A stretch of 64,000 nt of DNA from Deuterostichococcus epilithicus (lineage: Eukaryota; Chlorophyta; Trebouxiophyceae; Prasiolales; Stichococcaceae), in assembly GCA_033439295.1 (NCBI GenBank), contig JAVTLE010000007.1, forward strand, positions 682,001 through 746,000, written 5' to 3'. Made by a program: the position numbers and the translations under genes. Each line of letters begins with the position of its first letter. The first letter of the stretch is position 1. The notes below the pieces were generated by a model. It saw nothing but the letters and a program-made list of their open reading frames with translations, had not been told where the DNA came from and did no database searches. Positions 37,708-48,692 of the stretch are shown in pieces.

Positions 37708-40700
37708 ATGGACGAGGTGGCTGACTTTTCCAGGCTCACCGTGTGTGTTGGCAGTGTTACCAAGCGCTAGATTGTCGGCTAGCTCTTTGTCACCTTTGCT
37801 GGTGCTGTTGGTGGGACATTGGGCCTGACTTGTCTGTGTGTTCAGCCGGACATATATGGAGACGACATCTACGGCGACACATCTGACGCCTTCGCGGACG
37901 TCCCGTCGCTCAAGCAGCCGGCAGCACAGGCAACACCGGCAAAGGTCTGCGGCTGGATCCAAGTGCAGATATGTGTGTCCAGGTGTTGTGCTGGCATGGG
38001 TGGCTGACGCACAACTCCCCGCGATGCCATGCAGGCTGCACCCAACAGCCATGCGGCAGCGCCAGCAGCAAGGGCACGGGAGTCAGAGCTGGAGGTGAAA
38101 ACGAAATCGCTTTCATTCCTGCAGGCATAACACGGCAAATTCGCTGCAATATGCTCGTAACAGATGCTGTGTCTGGCCACAGATGGCACCTGAAGGTTGC
38201 CCATGTCCAAGCGAACCCAGCAAATCTCAAGACGCCTTGCTCTTCCGCCTGCGCAGGCGCAGCTGCAGCAGGCCAACGCCGCGCTCGACGCCTGGCGACA
38301 AGCCTTTGCAGCCGACAGCGCCGGCCCAGGCACCACAGCTGCAAGCCCGTCTGCGGCGGCCGCCGGCCTGCGGAAGGCGCGCGACGACGCCGCCGCGGCG
38401 CAGGCGCAGTTGCAGACGTCCACAGCGCGCGCAAACGGCTTGGAGTTTGCGCTGGCAGAGAAGAACCTGGAGAATGTGCAGCTGCGGCGCAGCCTGCACA
38501 CCGCTCGGCAGGCGGCGGACCCCAGCATCGTGCAGGTGGGCGTTATTGAATTTTCAGGGTTTTTCCAAATTCTTGTTTCATAACAGCTTTTCGGCAGCTG
38601 CCGCCGGACCCAGCGGCAAGGCACAAGCCTGGGCGGCCGCGGTGCACTCTCCAGTCGCCTCCTCAGCCTCTGCCCGGGTGGCTGGCGGCCTTGATGTCGC
38701 CTCCCAGTGCCCACCGCTGAAGCGTCTGTTTGGGACACGAAAATCGCAGGTGCGGCAGCTGCTGCTGGACCCGGCCATAAACCGGGAGTTTGCCCGGCTG
38801 CGGGGGGAGGTGGAGGAGAAGGGGCGCGAGGTGAAGCACCTGCAGCAGGAGCTGCAGGCGGTCAACTTCAGCCAGGACTCCAAGACTGGGCGCATGCTCA
38901 TGGCCAAGTGCCGCACGCTGCAGGTGCGACAGCGCCCGGCCCTAAACCCTAAACCCCCCGCATTTGCGGAGTTTTCGTGCAGGGTCTGTGATGATGGAGA
39001 GCGAGGGCAGGCCGGGCGTGTATGCAGGGCGTACAGGCGGCGCCGAAGGCGCCTGTCGTCGAGCCGGTCTGGTGCTGCTGCTAAACGAGGAAACGGAATA
39101 TGTAGTGTGAAGAACTGGCGGAAGACAGGGTGGGCGAGCTGGAGCAGAGACTCTGGCATGTGACGGGCGCCGGGCCCGGAGCCACAAGAAAAGTAGTTTG
39201 CATGAAAGCCCAGGACGACGACGGGGCGGTGACAAAAGCTGACGGAGGCCTGTTGTGCGGGCCTGGAGCAGACTTCCCGGCCGGCACATCACTGACTCCA
39301 CCAGCACTAGGATACGCTCCAGCCAATGCACCGTTAACATGGTTGTCAGCATAGCTGTCAATCCGAAACACAGGATGAAAACGAGGAGATGGGGCGGGAG
39401 CTCGCGGAGGGCCGCGTGCACGAGCTGGAGCGGGGCGCCGCCCTGGCCAAGGGCTTTGCGGACGACCTGCGCCGCGCCTACGCGCAGCTGGAGGACCACG
39501 CCGGCACGCTCGACCGGGAGAACGAGGACCTGCAGGTGGGACCCGCCTTTGGATCCATCTGGGTGGGCTTTCATTTCAAATGGGAGGCTCGAAGACGCTC
39601 TTGCGGACGACCCTCGCTGCGAATAGGCACAGCTACAGGCCGATGGTGTGTGGCACAGGGCCCATGGTGTGGCACTCAAAGCCCGGGAGAACGAGTATGT
39701 GCATGTGAGTCGCTTATGTGTCACAAGGAACACTTGCAAGAGGGATTCTGATTGAGCAAAAGGTGTTTGACAGAAGGTCTGCGTGCTGGAGAAGCATGGC
39801 CTGCAAATTGGGCTTGGCCTTGTATGGGGAGTGGAATGGGGGAAAGAACAGGAGGAGGAGAGGGGAGTGCTTAACGTGGAAGTGCGTGAACCAGGACCTT
39901 GGCATGCCACTAGACAAGGTGCTGAGGGATGCTCCTGCAGGCATGGCCAGGCAAACCGGGCAGTTGCGACAGCTGCAAAGAGCCTGGACTTGACGCGAAT
40001 GGACACATGAATGCTTGTGGCGAAAGCATTATCTCTTGAATTTCAATCTTGAATTGAAATTCAAAGAAAAACAGCCAACCGTGGGTCCTGCTGCGTGGTG
40101 GGTGCCTCCACACAGCACCTGCGCAGCAGGCATGATGCAGATCTCGGGGTGTCCTGCTGCAGCACCGGCGTCAGCCGGATTGCAGCACTTTTGAGCGATG
40201 CGTATCGGGCCGTGCGTCAGGCAATTACGATGCTGCACTTGGACTGAAATGCAGCGAGAGAGGCTGACAACACTCTACGTGCTGTATTGCAGGGGCAGGT
40301 CTTCCTGCTGCGGCGGCAGATGCGGGACTTGGAATCGCAGGCCGAGGCGGCACGCTCGCACCGGCCGCCGCCGCCGCCTGAGGCGCCTGCCGCCAGCGGA
40401 TACGACAGCCGCTACCCGCCAGGTGCTGCTGACTTTGGAGTCGCAGCATGCCAGAGCATGCAAGTGATCCTTGGCCGCACGGCAAGCATATCCGCCGGAT
40501 GCCCGGCACAGCCTCAGCTGTGCCAAAAGAAATTCGCCTGTGGACAGCACATCGTAGGTCATGTCTCGTGGCAAATCGTCGAAGTCCTCACATCTGCAAA
40601 CATTCTGGCTGCAGGCGGCATGGGCAGGAAGCGGCTGGCGCCTTCCGGTCCCCGTGATATGCGCGAAGGCGGCGTTGGCCGCGATGGCGGCTTTGCACGG

Positions 40701-40739
40701 GACGGCAGCTTTGCAGATCCACGCGCGCGGACACGATGA
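37708..40739 (+). CDS. FIP37: FIP37/WTAP, m6A methyltransferase complex subunit
   Basis: Eight exons (37708-37740, 37846-37944, 38035-38094, 38257-38535, 38750-38923, 39374-39535, 40293-40422, 40615-40739) close in phase to 353 residues. The core is the WTAP/FIP37 coiled coil: 'RQLLLDPAINREFARLRGEV', 'VNFSQDSKTGRMLMAKCRTL', 'DENEEMGRELAEGRVHELE', 'QVFLLRRQMRDLESQAE'. It starts with an acidic Tyr/Asp segment (PDIYGDDIYGD) and ends with a Gly/Arg tail ('RDMREGGVGRDGGFARDG'), possibly an RGG-like RNA contact. WTAP places the METTL3/METTL14 (MTA/MTB) enzyme on mRNA in nuclear speckles. The first exon (33 nt) rests on phase only. Exon 5 might extend upstream, since in-frame sequence precedes 38750. 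The intron after 38923 starts with a telomere-like run; the flanks of exon 6 carry echoes of it. Confidence 0.93.
38940..38957. repeat. interstitial telomere-type repeat
   Basis: ccctaaaccctaaacccc, two and a half units of the plant-type CCCTAAA repeat, 17 bp inside the FIP37 intron that begins after 38923. Far from a chromosome end as judged by the gene-dense flanks. Confidence 0.8.
39090..39152 (+). repeat. upstream echo of FIP37 exon 6
   Basis: aaacgaggaaacggaa... and gaactggcggaagacagggtgggcgagctggagcag match the first 60 bases of exon 6 (39374-39433: aaacgaggagatgg, gagctcgcggagggccgcgtgcacgagctggagcgg) with scattered changes and a small insertion. It lies about 280 bp upstream and stops matching after the 'HELE' codons. 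Confidence 0.65.
39590..39710 (+). repeat. downstream echoes of FIP37 exon 6
   Basis: gctcttgcggacgaccctcgctgcg (39597-39621) resembles the middle of exon 6 (ggctttgcggacgacctgcgccgcg), and ggcactcaaagcccgggagaacgagta (39671-39697) resembles its end (ggcacgctcgaccgggagaacgagga). Order is kept, as expected of a decayed duplicate of the exon's 3' half. Confidence 0.6.
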
Positions 40740-41270
40740 GAAAGGTTTTTGGTAGATAATAGGCAGCACGGCTGCCATCTGGCACCAGCCAGCAGCGCTT
40801 GCGGGTGTGAGAGTTGCGTGACTGCTTTTGCTGTCTGACATGTTTTGCGGTCGCCTCCTTCTCGTGCAACAATGCATCAGTGTCCCGGCAACAATACCGG
40901 CACAAACTCTGTGCTGGCCTTTACCCTCCCCTCGGCATGCCGCCCGCTTCTCAGCATGACTTGCAGCACGGCAACGGTTGGCACATTTTCATCTAAATTT
41001 GTGTTGTCGGGAGGCTTTTGACCTGGTAGGTACCGTCTCTAGGCAACCATGTCTTCGTACATTTTGGCCAACACGAGCCTTCAATCGTGTTTGCGCAGCA
41101 CGTGGGACACGAACCACGGCCAGAAACTGAACTGCTCAACGATGTAGGCACGCATGCTATCTACAGTCAATGCCACCTTAAGATCCGTCACCCGGTGTGA
41201 CCGAGCAACTACAGATACATGGCGGCAGGATCGCCAAACTGCACTCCCCAGCGCTCACAACACAGCCACA
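40740..41270. other. convergent intergenic region FIP37 / TSG101
   Basis: A 531-bp spacer between two stop codons, with a comparatively AT-rich stretch at 40960-41060. No gene or repeat recognised. Confidence 0.5.
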
Positions 41271-44200
41271 TCAGTCTCCACCCTGCAGCGGGTTGGCCAG
41301 GATGCCGGTGCTGGTCCAGGAGTCGCCGATGTGCATCTGCACCGGCCGCCCCACAGAACCCTGGCTCTCCAGTCGCTGCTGCTCGTGCTGCGGCTGCTGG
41401 TGAGATGGTGGCGGCGGCGGCGGGTGCCGGTGCTGCAGCGCCGCCACCTTCATGCCGAGCGCGCGGACGTAGAACTGCTTGCCGCACAGCATGCGCACCT
41501 GTAAACGGCGTGAAAGGATCCGTTCAAGTGGACAACATACAGGCATCGTGCTCTTACCCCCGGTTCGCAAAACCGCCAGGAGCATAGGGCACGCCGGCCC
41601 ACAGGGCGCACCCAGCAGTGATCAGGCGACTCCCCCATCAGCAATGAGGCGATCCCCTCTCAGGACCGTGGAGCGCAGGCCATGCTGCTGCCGCCGGAGA
41701 GCAGAACGAACCCTGAACCCTCAAGCAAGCTCGTCACCTGCTTGAGGTAGACCCTGAAACCCTAAACCGTCACCTGCTTGAGGTAGACGGCGGCGTCCAG
41801 GGTGCCGGACTGGAAGGCGCGCTCCAGGGCATACAAAGTGTCCTCGATGGCCATGTCCTCGGCCTGCGCGCCCAGCGCCTGGCTGCACAGGGCGTCCGCC
41901 GCAACGATGGCCTCGTCCGCGTCCACCTCGCCTGCAGATGCAGGTTCAAAGACTCACACTCGGAAGCGACAGCTGGCTTGACGAAGCACACACGTTTGTG
42001 ATCGCCGCCACAATCGCGTTGTCCCCGTCCCCCCATTCCCCCGCCGCCCCGCGCGAGGAGCCGGAACAGATCGAGGTTTCCCATGCTTCCTGTCCTTGTG
42101 GCCGGGCAAGTTGCCTTGTGTGCCGTGTGCGTCGCATGCATGGGGCCCCCAAGCGTGTCCACTGCAGCCAATGCACCAGCGTCCACAGGCACTGGGAAGC
42201 CTGATTAAGCAGGGGCAGGCCCTGCATGTGGTGGCTGTCTCCGCCTCCTGCTTCCTCAGCCTCGGAGTCTGATGTCACGTGCAGATGCGCGGCGACAGGG
42301 TGGCCGCCGCAAGACCTTGCTGCATCAGCCTCGGAACCTGGGTGCGCATGTGCATGCGCGGTGACACATGGGCACCAAGCCGAGCCGGCTTGGGGGGGCT
42401 TACCGGAGGGCGTTTTCGCCTCGTTGGCGGCCAGCCAAGCCTCCACCTCCCGCCCCCGCGTGTTCATCTCCAGCACGCAGCTCTCCAGCCGGTGCCGCTC
42501 CCGTGCCATGTCCTCAATCTGGCGCACCACGCTGAACATGGTCAGAAGAGCAGGACGACAGCGGACGAAGGCACGTCCGGACCTCATTCTGGTCGGTTGT
42601 GCACCTTCCCAGCCGGTGCTTGCGCACCATGCCCTGGACCTGTGTCGCGATCCTGTCGGGTCCCAAGCTCAGGCTGGGCTCTGCTGCCCAGGACTCCTTG
42701 ACGTGCCTCCAACGTGTACGAGCTGCGACTGCGTCTCCGCCAGCGCACCAAAAGCACAGGGTGGGCCGGAAAAGACAGCGCGGTGCTCACCGCGATCTGC
42801 AGGTGGGCACCCCGCTGCGTGAGTTCCGTCTGCGTCTCCAGCAAAGCATTGGTCTCCGCTGCTGCCTGCTGCCCGGCCGAGGTGAGGCTCGCATGCAGCC
42901 GTCTCGACAGGCATGCGGTGGCCGCCTGTCGGAATTCGGCCTGCGCATTCAAGGCAATCCATATTGTCATACTGCCGCACGCTCGCACCAATATGGAGAA
43001 GCAATGAAGTGTGGTAGCACTCGTGGGATGGCACGCCCGCGAGGCAAACACATCCTGTGAGTGCCGGCAGCCAGGGTCATGCACGTTACAACTTTGTTAA
43101 GCTCGCGAATCATGCAGGACTGCACGTTCATGAAGAAATGCCCGATCAGAGTGGATCGTGTCACTCACATGCAGCTCCTCTGCCGGCCCTGGCCCCACAT
43201 CCGCTGGCCGCTGCTGCGTTTCAGACGATTCATGCTGAAAGTGGCTGTGCTGATGCTGATGCTGCTTGTGCTGCTGTTGCTGCTGCTGCTGCAACCGCTC
43301 CTGCTGCTGCAGCTTGGCCAGCTGCTCCTGCTGCGAAGCAGACAATGCACCGCCCCACAATGAGGCGCCATCCAGTTCCATTGCCGCATGAGCGCCGCCG
43401 CGAGCTGTGGCACGACCGTTGCTGTGGGAGTCGAGCCTGCTGCCTCTGCCTCCGGGAGGACTGCGCAGCAAGTGCACAGATCGGCTTCTGGACATATGTT
43501 TCAAACCGTCTGGAGTCTCCACCCATACACACTGACGCGCCGTTTTGTGCTGACAGCCCATCAACCCCCGAGCAGACTTCACTTAGATGTGGCGCAGCAC
43601 AGGCTGCATCGCTCCTGCGAAACGATCCCACCTGACCATGGGGTTCTGCTGAAAAAAAGCCTCATCCTGCTGCTCCAGGGTGTCCATGCCGCTGCCGTGC
43701 GAGTGGTTGTGCGATGGTGCCGCCGGCGGCTCGACCCAGCCGGGCGGCTTTGCGAACAGCGGCGGGCTGTCCCCAAATTGGATGGAGGTGTCGTGCGCCA
43801 TGTCCACGAGGTTGGACCTGGCAGAGAGCACACAGGTGCAGGGCGTCTGGATTTGCAGCTCTTGGCATGCCAGCATCCTCGTGTCTTGGCAAGCTCCATG
43901 CTCTGAGCAATGTGGCAGGCATTCACCAGCATTCCAGTGCACGGGTGACTCTGCGATGGGTGGCAATGCAATTGGACAGTTCGTCGGCTGCGTGCAGGAG
44001 GAAGGAACGGGTAGAAACTTGGGCGGGCATTATACGTGCTGTACCTAGAGGCGTCCCAGCTGACGATGTAGGACGAGCGCACATTGCCGGAGGCATTGAC
44101 AAAAGCGTGCTGTGGGCTGATCATCATGTCTGGCGTGGGCTCCACGAACAGCAGCGGCGCTTGCTGCGGGTAACCGTCCGGCACCCAAATAGCCACTGGG

Positions 44201-44781
44201 ATGTTGTATTTGTAGCCCTAGCAGCGTAACGCAGGGCCATGGGTATCAGTTCAACTGCCGCAGCACCTCATATTGCGCTAGAGCAGGCTTGTTGCGACAG
44301 ATCTGGCTTGCATATGCCTGTTGACTGGTGAGGCAAGCAAGACAAAGATCTCACCTGGTGGTACATTGGCAGCGTGCCCTGCGCCCGCAGCAGCTTGAGC
44401 GCTCTGCGGCAATGGCGCGATGCGTCAGCATTTGGTCCGTGGCGGAAGGCTCTCTGCAGCGCTGCTTTCATCACGCGACTCCTCTTTGTACCGAAGGCGC
44501 ACCTGCCATTGTTCTCTGTGAAGGTCTGCACCGATGGCCGCAGTGTGGGGATCTCCTGCGGCGCGAAATCCCTTCACTTGCACAACTTTGCACATTGGCA
44601 AATGTTCAAGCCTGGCAGATGTCTTGTTCAATTCTGAAGCGCAAAAGTTTGCGTTGCGCACCTGCAGGAGGTCGGCGACATGCTGTCGAATCGTCCACTT
44701 CTGGCTCTCTACGTAGGGCAATTGCTCCGACCCGGTCTGGGATAGTGCTTTCGTCAAGAATTCGCCAGACGGGTCGACCAT
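41271..44781 (-). CDS. VPS23: TSG101/VPS23 (ELC-like), ESCRT-I subunit
   Basis: The ATG at 44781 opens a UEV domain: 'LPYVESQKWTIRQHVADLLQ', 'QTFTENNGR' (44530), 'ALKLLRAQGTLPMYHQ' (44360-44410), 'YNIPVAIWVPDGYPQQAPLL' and 'PDMMISPQHAFVNASGNV' (44050-44215). As in all UEVs the ubiquitin-conjugating Cys is missing. Next come 'S-N-L-V-D-M-A-H-D-T' with 'DSPPLFAKPPGW' (43640-43820), a Gln/His-rich linker (43170-43440), a coiled coil ('ETNALLETQTELTQRG', 42800-42930; 'RQIEDMARERHRLESCVLEM', 42415-42530) and the steadiness box ('AEDMAIEDTLYALERAFQSG', 41770-41935; 'GKQFYVRALGMKVAALQ', 41440-41500), then TGA at 41271. It sorts ubiquitinated cargo at endosomes. The exon just before the steadiness box is approximate. 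Confidence 0.92.
41705..41788. repeat. 20-bp exon-end echo linked to telomere-like sequence in TSG101
   Basis: gtcacctgcttgaggtagac occurs identically at 41733-41752 and 41769-41788. The second copy is the 3' end and donor of the steadiness-box exon (minus strand); the first is inside the next intron. Between and beside them are ccctgaaccctcaag (41711-41725) and ccctgaaaccctaaacc (41751-41767), degenerate CCCTAAA units. Confidence 0.85.
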
Positions 44782-45090
44782 GTGCTCAGATCCTGCTGCT
44801 TCTGGTTGCCCTTCACTCTAATAATGTAAAGCAGGCCGTTTGCACTGTGTGTGCCACTGGGGAGTCTTCGCAAGGGCTCGGGAGCATGCAAACGATACGC
44901 GCCGTGAGCTCGGTGAATGCCCAGGACGATGAAAACACTCGTTCCGAGCGTTGTGCAAACCACAAAGCCTCCTAAGTTTTTCTCCAAACTGCTCTGTGCA
45001 AGGTGTATTGACGGTCAGAAGTTAATCAGAAGCTAATCAGTTTGTGGGCTGTTGAAGTGTTGGCAGAAGAACACCCGTTCTTGCAAAACC
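44782..45090. other. intergenic: TSG101 5' flank
   Basis: A 309-bp space between two minus-strand genes, AT-richer than its surroundings. It should contain the TSG101 promoter and the ankyrin gene's 3' end. Nothing specific seen. Confidence 0.5.
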
Positions 45091-46457
45091 TCAACTGTTG
45101 CCCTTTTGAAAGCAGTGACGCGGTGATGCACATGCCTGCAGTGCCTGCATGATCCAGCTTTTGGCGGAGGCGGTGATGGCGGCGGCCGTGATGGCAGCAG
45201 CAGCGGCAGCGGTCAGGTACGTTGACTGCTTGGGGTTCGACATTTTCCAGCCGACGATAACACTGGCTCTCGGAACCGATGACCCAATCGATGCCTCTCG
45301 CATTGGACCAAGTTCATCTGGGAGCGTCGCAGCGAGATGCCGCGAAGCAGCCGGGTCTGGCAGCGGGACAGCTGCCGCATCAGGAACCTCGCTTCGATTA
45401 TTTGTCTCGAACTATATTGTCGGGATCCTACATTGTCGGGATCAGCTTGCTCCTCTCAGTCTCACAGGTGCGGTCCTCTGCCTCCCGCCATGACATGAAC
45501 TCCTGATATGGCTTGGGGTGGTGTGCCCAGCACTCCTTTGAGAAGAAGTCCTACAGGCAATTGGAAAGATACTGGCTGGCTGAAAACACGCATAATTGTA
45601 GTTTCGGGCTATGTATCTGCATGCAAGCACATCTTCGCGCCACCAGCATGATAGCTCAGACCGTGTGTGCATCATGCTTCACAAGTGCACCGGTCGAGCT
45701 GGAACCAGCCGCACCTTGACCTTGGGGATATGGTCTGGCACCAGTACCAGCCCCTGCTCCTGGCTCGCACCATGCTGCACGCAGGCAAGCATATTGCCGG
45801 TGGATGCGCGGTGCTGAGTTTGAGGGCGCCAACCGTACAGGAGGCTGTGCGCAGAGCGGCGAACTTGATACAAAATCGCTGCGTCTTCACTGTGGATGTT
45901 TGAGTCACAAGGTGCGTGCGAGTCTTCTTGACCGTGCGGCAGCGCACCTTTTCAAGCGCCGCCATCGCAGCTGTCTGCCCCATGTTGCGGGCCCAGTGCC
46001 AGGGCCGGTCGCCGGCGTTGTTGGACGCGTTCACTTTGGCGCCGAGGCTGATGAGCAGGTCGATGCCCTCCGTCCACCCTTCGTACGCCGCGTTGTGCAG
46101 TGGCGTGTTGCCCGCAGCCTCCACCTCGTTCACGTTCTCCCCTGTCTCCAACAGCGCCAGAATTGCTGTATTGACAGAAAAGATTTCTCTGCTCAGAAGA
46201 TTGCAGGTGCACAAACATCTTCATGTGCACGGGGCGTGCATCTTGGCTACATCATTATGATGGCACAGCGCAACATCAGCATAAGCGGTCGGCTCACTGT
46301 CTTTGTCGTGGTTGTTGACAGCTCTGTGTATCAGCATCTTTCCCACTTTGCCCCGGCCCCTGTGCGATCCGCCTCCGTCCTCCTTGCAGCCGATGGGTCC
46401 ATCCCATATGGGGAACGGCCCAGACACATTGCGCCACCAGGGATTCTTTTCAACCAT
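45091..46457 (-). CDS. ankyrin-repeat protein with C-terminal membrane anchor
   Basis: Five exons (46298-46457, 45948-46165, 45691-45759, 45466-45550, 45091-45317) close in phase to 252 residues. After a Trp/Pro-rich start (NPWWRNVSGPFPIWDGP), two to three ankyrin repeats follow: 'KMLIHRAVNNHDKDTILALL', 'GNTPLHNAAYEGWTEGIDLL' and 'GDRPWHWARNMGQTAAMAAL', with hairpins 'GENVNEVEAA' and 'GAKVNASNNA'. Then come a charged segment ('HHPKPYQEFMSWREAEDRT') and, near the C-terminus, an Ala/Ile/Thr helix ('YLTAAAAAAITAAAITASA') that looks like a tail anchor. Ankyrin repeats bind proteins, so it may tether a partner to a membrane. I do not recognise the family. Exon 1 and the last exon rest on phase plus motif continuity. 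Confidence 0.65.
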
Positions 46458-46783
46458 GGTGACGCTTGATTTCTGAAGATAAGTGAACTGGAAATTATTG
46501 AAATCTTGGCAGCCTTGTCAAGTGTTCAGTGCACCTTCTCGTCGTCCGATCCGACTGCCGAGCTTCTCGGAAGGGAGCTGCGACGATGCGCGGTTTTCTG
46601 TGTTGTTTGACGACCCTGGTTCATGCACGTGTTGGCACGCAATGACGACCGCTTTCACGCCTCGTGTGCAGCGCTTCCTCAATCTCCAATTCACGCCCTC
46701 AGAACAAGACTTCTCACAGTCTTGCTCTAAACTGCTCGTAGTGGCGCGCACGGCCTCCTGTGCGCCTCCCTGCGAGTATAGGC
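46458..46783. promoter_or_regulatory. divergent promoter region ankyrin gene / membrane-protein gene
   Basis: A 326-bp spacer between outward ATGs, short enough for a shared bidirectional promoter. No defined element recognised. Confidence 0.5.
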
Positions 46784-48692
46784 ATGGCGAGCGACACGGT
46801 GGAGCCGCTGCTGCCCGCGGGCGACCGCGAGCCTGAGACGCACGAGGCGGAATGCTCTGGAGGTGTGACGCTCGCGCAGCCCTCTCTACTGCCTGTCGAC
46901 TTCAGCTGCTGCAGCACCTCCTCAGTCGTTTGTGCGTCCTGGTTTCTGGACACATGCTCCGACAGTTGTTCCGGCTTCGCAGCCTAGAGGCCCCTCACTA
47001 GCCTTACCGACGTTGTCCCCTGACGCAGGCGCCTGATCGAGGCCTCCAGGGGCCAGCCGGCAGGCTGTCGTGCAGCCGCAAGTGCAAGATGATGGCATGC
47101 AGGAGGAGGCAGTGGTGCTCGACACCCGCAGCCTCTGGACTGCCGTCGCGACGCTGTGCTTCAGTCTGCCCGCCCTGGTTGGCTCCTGATGGTGAGTGCT
47201 GTGTCTTTATGCGCCGGAATGCATGCGGACAATGGCCTGGTGCATAATAATGGACGGTAGCGGCTGCGCCGGTGCTGACATGTTTCCTGTGTGCTGTCGC
47301 AGCTGGCCCCTGCTGGTAAGCGCATTGTTTTTGCGACAACTCCTTCTGCTGCATGATGGTCTGAAGCATATCAAGCGTGAATGGGCTTCTCAGAGTTTGA
47401 CAGGCTTGGATGCTGTGCCGTATTGCAGCTTGCTGGTATACTGGGCATATCAGCGACAGCGGGAGCCAAGGCACTGAGCCACACAGTGAGCTTCGCGACG
47501 ATACTGGTGAGCAGTGTGGTTCGGAAGAGTGGTATGAGAACATGAGATGCATCTGTGCTGCTTCAACCTGCAAATACATAGAAGTCACTCCTCCACTCTC
47601 CTATGATCGCAGGCCATCGTCTCGAACCTCTGCCAATACACTTACTGGCGCAGCCTCAGCCGAACGTGAGTCCGTAACGCATCTTCACCACTATGCCGCT
47701 TGATCACTACAGCGCTTCTGCGCTACAGCCTGCGCTGACCATCCTTCAAGTACAGAACGATCTGTTCATGCCAGATCTCTCTGCCTTCATGATCTGCTTG
47801 TGTATCTGCAGGGGGAGCACATGGCGCCGCCTGGGTCCAACGATCCTGCTGGCGGCGGCAATTCCCCTCGTAGCGGCGGACCCACTGCGCCACGTCCTAC
47901 AAGGTACTCACTGAATTTTCAGCACCACCTCCTGACAATCGCATCACCAGCATGTCAAAACACTGGTCAGGACTCCAGAAGCCGCTGCAGGCTATGAAAT
48001 GCCTGCTCTGTTGTCGTGCATTTACACAGCAGCTGATGCACACAGTGTCGCAAACAACCAGTGCAATAATCTGCTGAGTCAGCCTTAACATCCTGCCCTG
48101 CGCATCCCTGCAGACAGTGGCGTGTGGTCGGGTCCCTCCAGCAGCATGTACCGGTGCGCACACGCCACGATGCATTCCTGTGGCTTGCGCCCAGAAACTG
48201 GTGCTGGTCTTTGCAGAACGTCCATGTGCTTTTGTTTCGTTGCACCCTCAGGCAACATCTGCCCCAGTTGCTGGGCCAAGCAACTGCAGTGCATGCAGAG
48301 GACAGCTTCGGCGCAATGGCAGCACCTTCTGACTCGAGGCTTGTGCATGTGACGCAGGCCTGGCTGCGGCCCGGTGCGGGGCCTCCACGGGTTCTGGTGC
48401 CTCAGCGTCACGGGCGCCTGCTTCCAGCTGGCGACCTACGTCGGATTTGCCCTCATGATATCAGGTGCCATCCGTCGCAGCCTCTCATGTCCGCATGTCC
48501 ATGCAAGTGGCCGCCCCTGACTGTGCCCCGCATGCAGGACTTGCTTCGCAATGCATTATCACTGATCTATCCCATGCAGGCGTCATGTGGCAGGCTGACC
48601 TGATCCCCAAGCTACGGGCGGCGTGGCGCGACATAAAGCGTGCCCGGGTGCAGGGCGCGGCGCAGCAGCAGGTCGGCGTGAATGCTGTGTAG
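46784..48692 (+). CDS. polytopic membrane protein, unrecognised family
   Basis: The ATG at 46784 gives 'MASDTVEPLLPAGDREPETH', joining about 47052 ('QEEAVVLDTRSLWTAVATLC'). Later segments: 47429-47512 ('LAGILGISATAGAKALSHTV'), 47613-47669 ('AIVSNLCQYTYWRSLSRT'), 47811-47903 ('LGPTILLAAAIPLVAADPLR'), 48114 onward ('DSGVWSGPSSSMYRC'), about 48365-48470 ('LSVTGACFQLATYVGFALMI') and the last exon 48580-48692 ('MWQADLIPKLRAAWRDIKRA'). About four membrane helices and a cytosolic basic tail. The acidic N-terminal 'EPLL' start could be a sorting signal. The frame from 47052 hits a TGA at 47188, just before the natural donor at 47193, and no GT there joins in phase to the exon at 47429. A one-base slip or an unseen exon is needed. 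Confidence 0.55.
47298..47330 (+). repeat. possible echo of an exon end and its donor
   Basis: ggcccctgctggtaagcgcattgt (47305-47328) resembles ggctcctgatggtgagtgctgtgt (47181-47204), the exon end plus donor of the membrane-protein gene. It is preceded by gtcgcag, so it might also act as a 13-nt micro-exon. Confidence 0.45.

Noticed and set aside
43255-43330. Leu-rich plus-strand stretch resembling a membrane segment
   Set aside because: It is the complement of the Gln/His repeat linker of TSG101.
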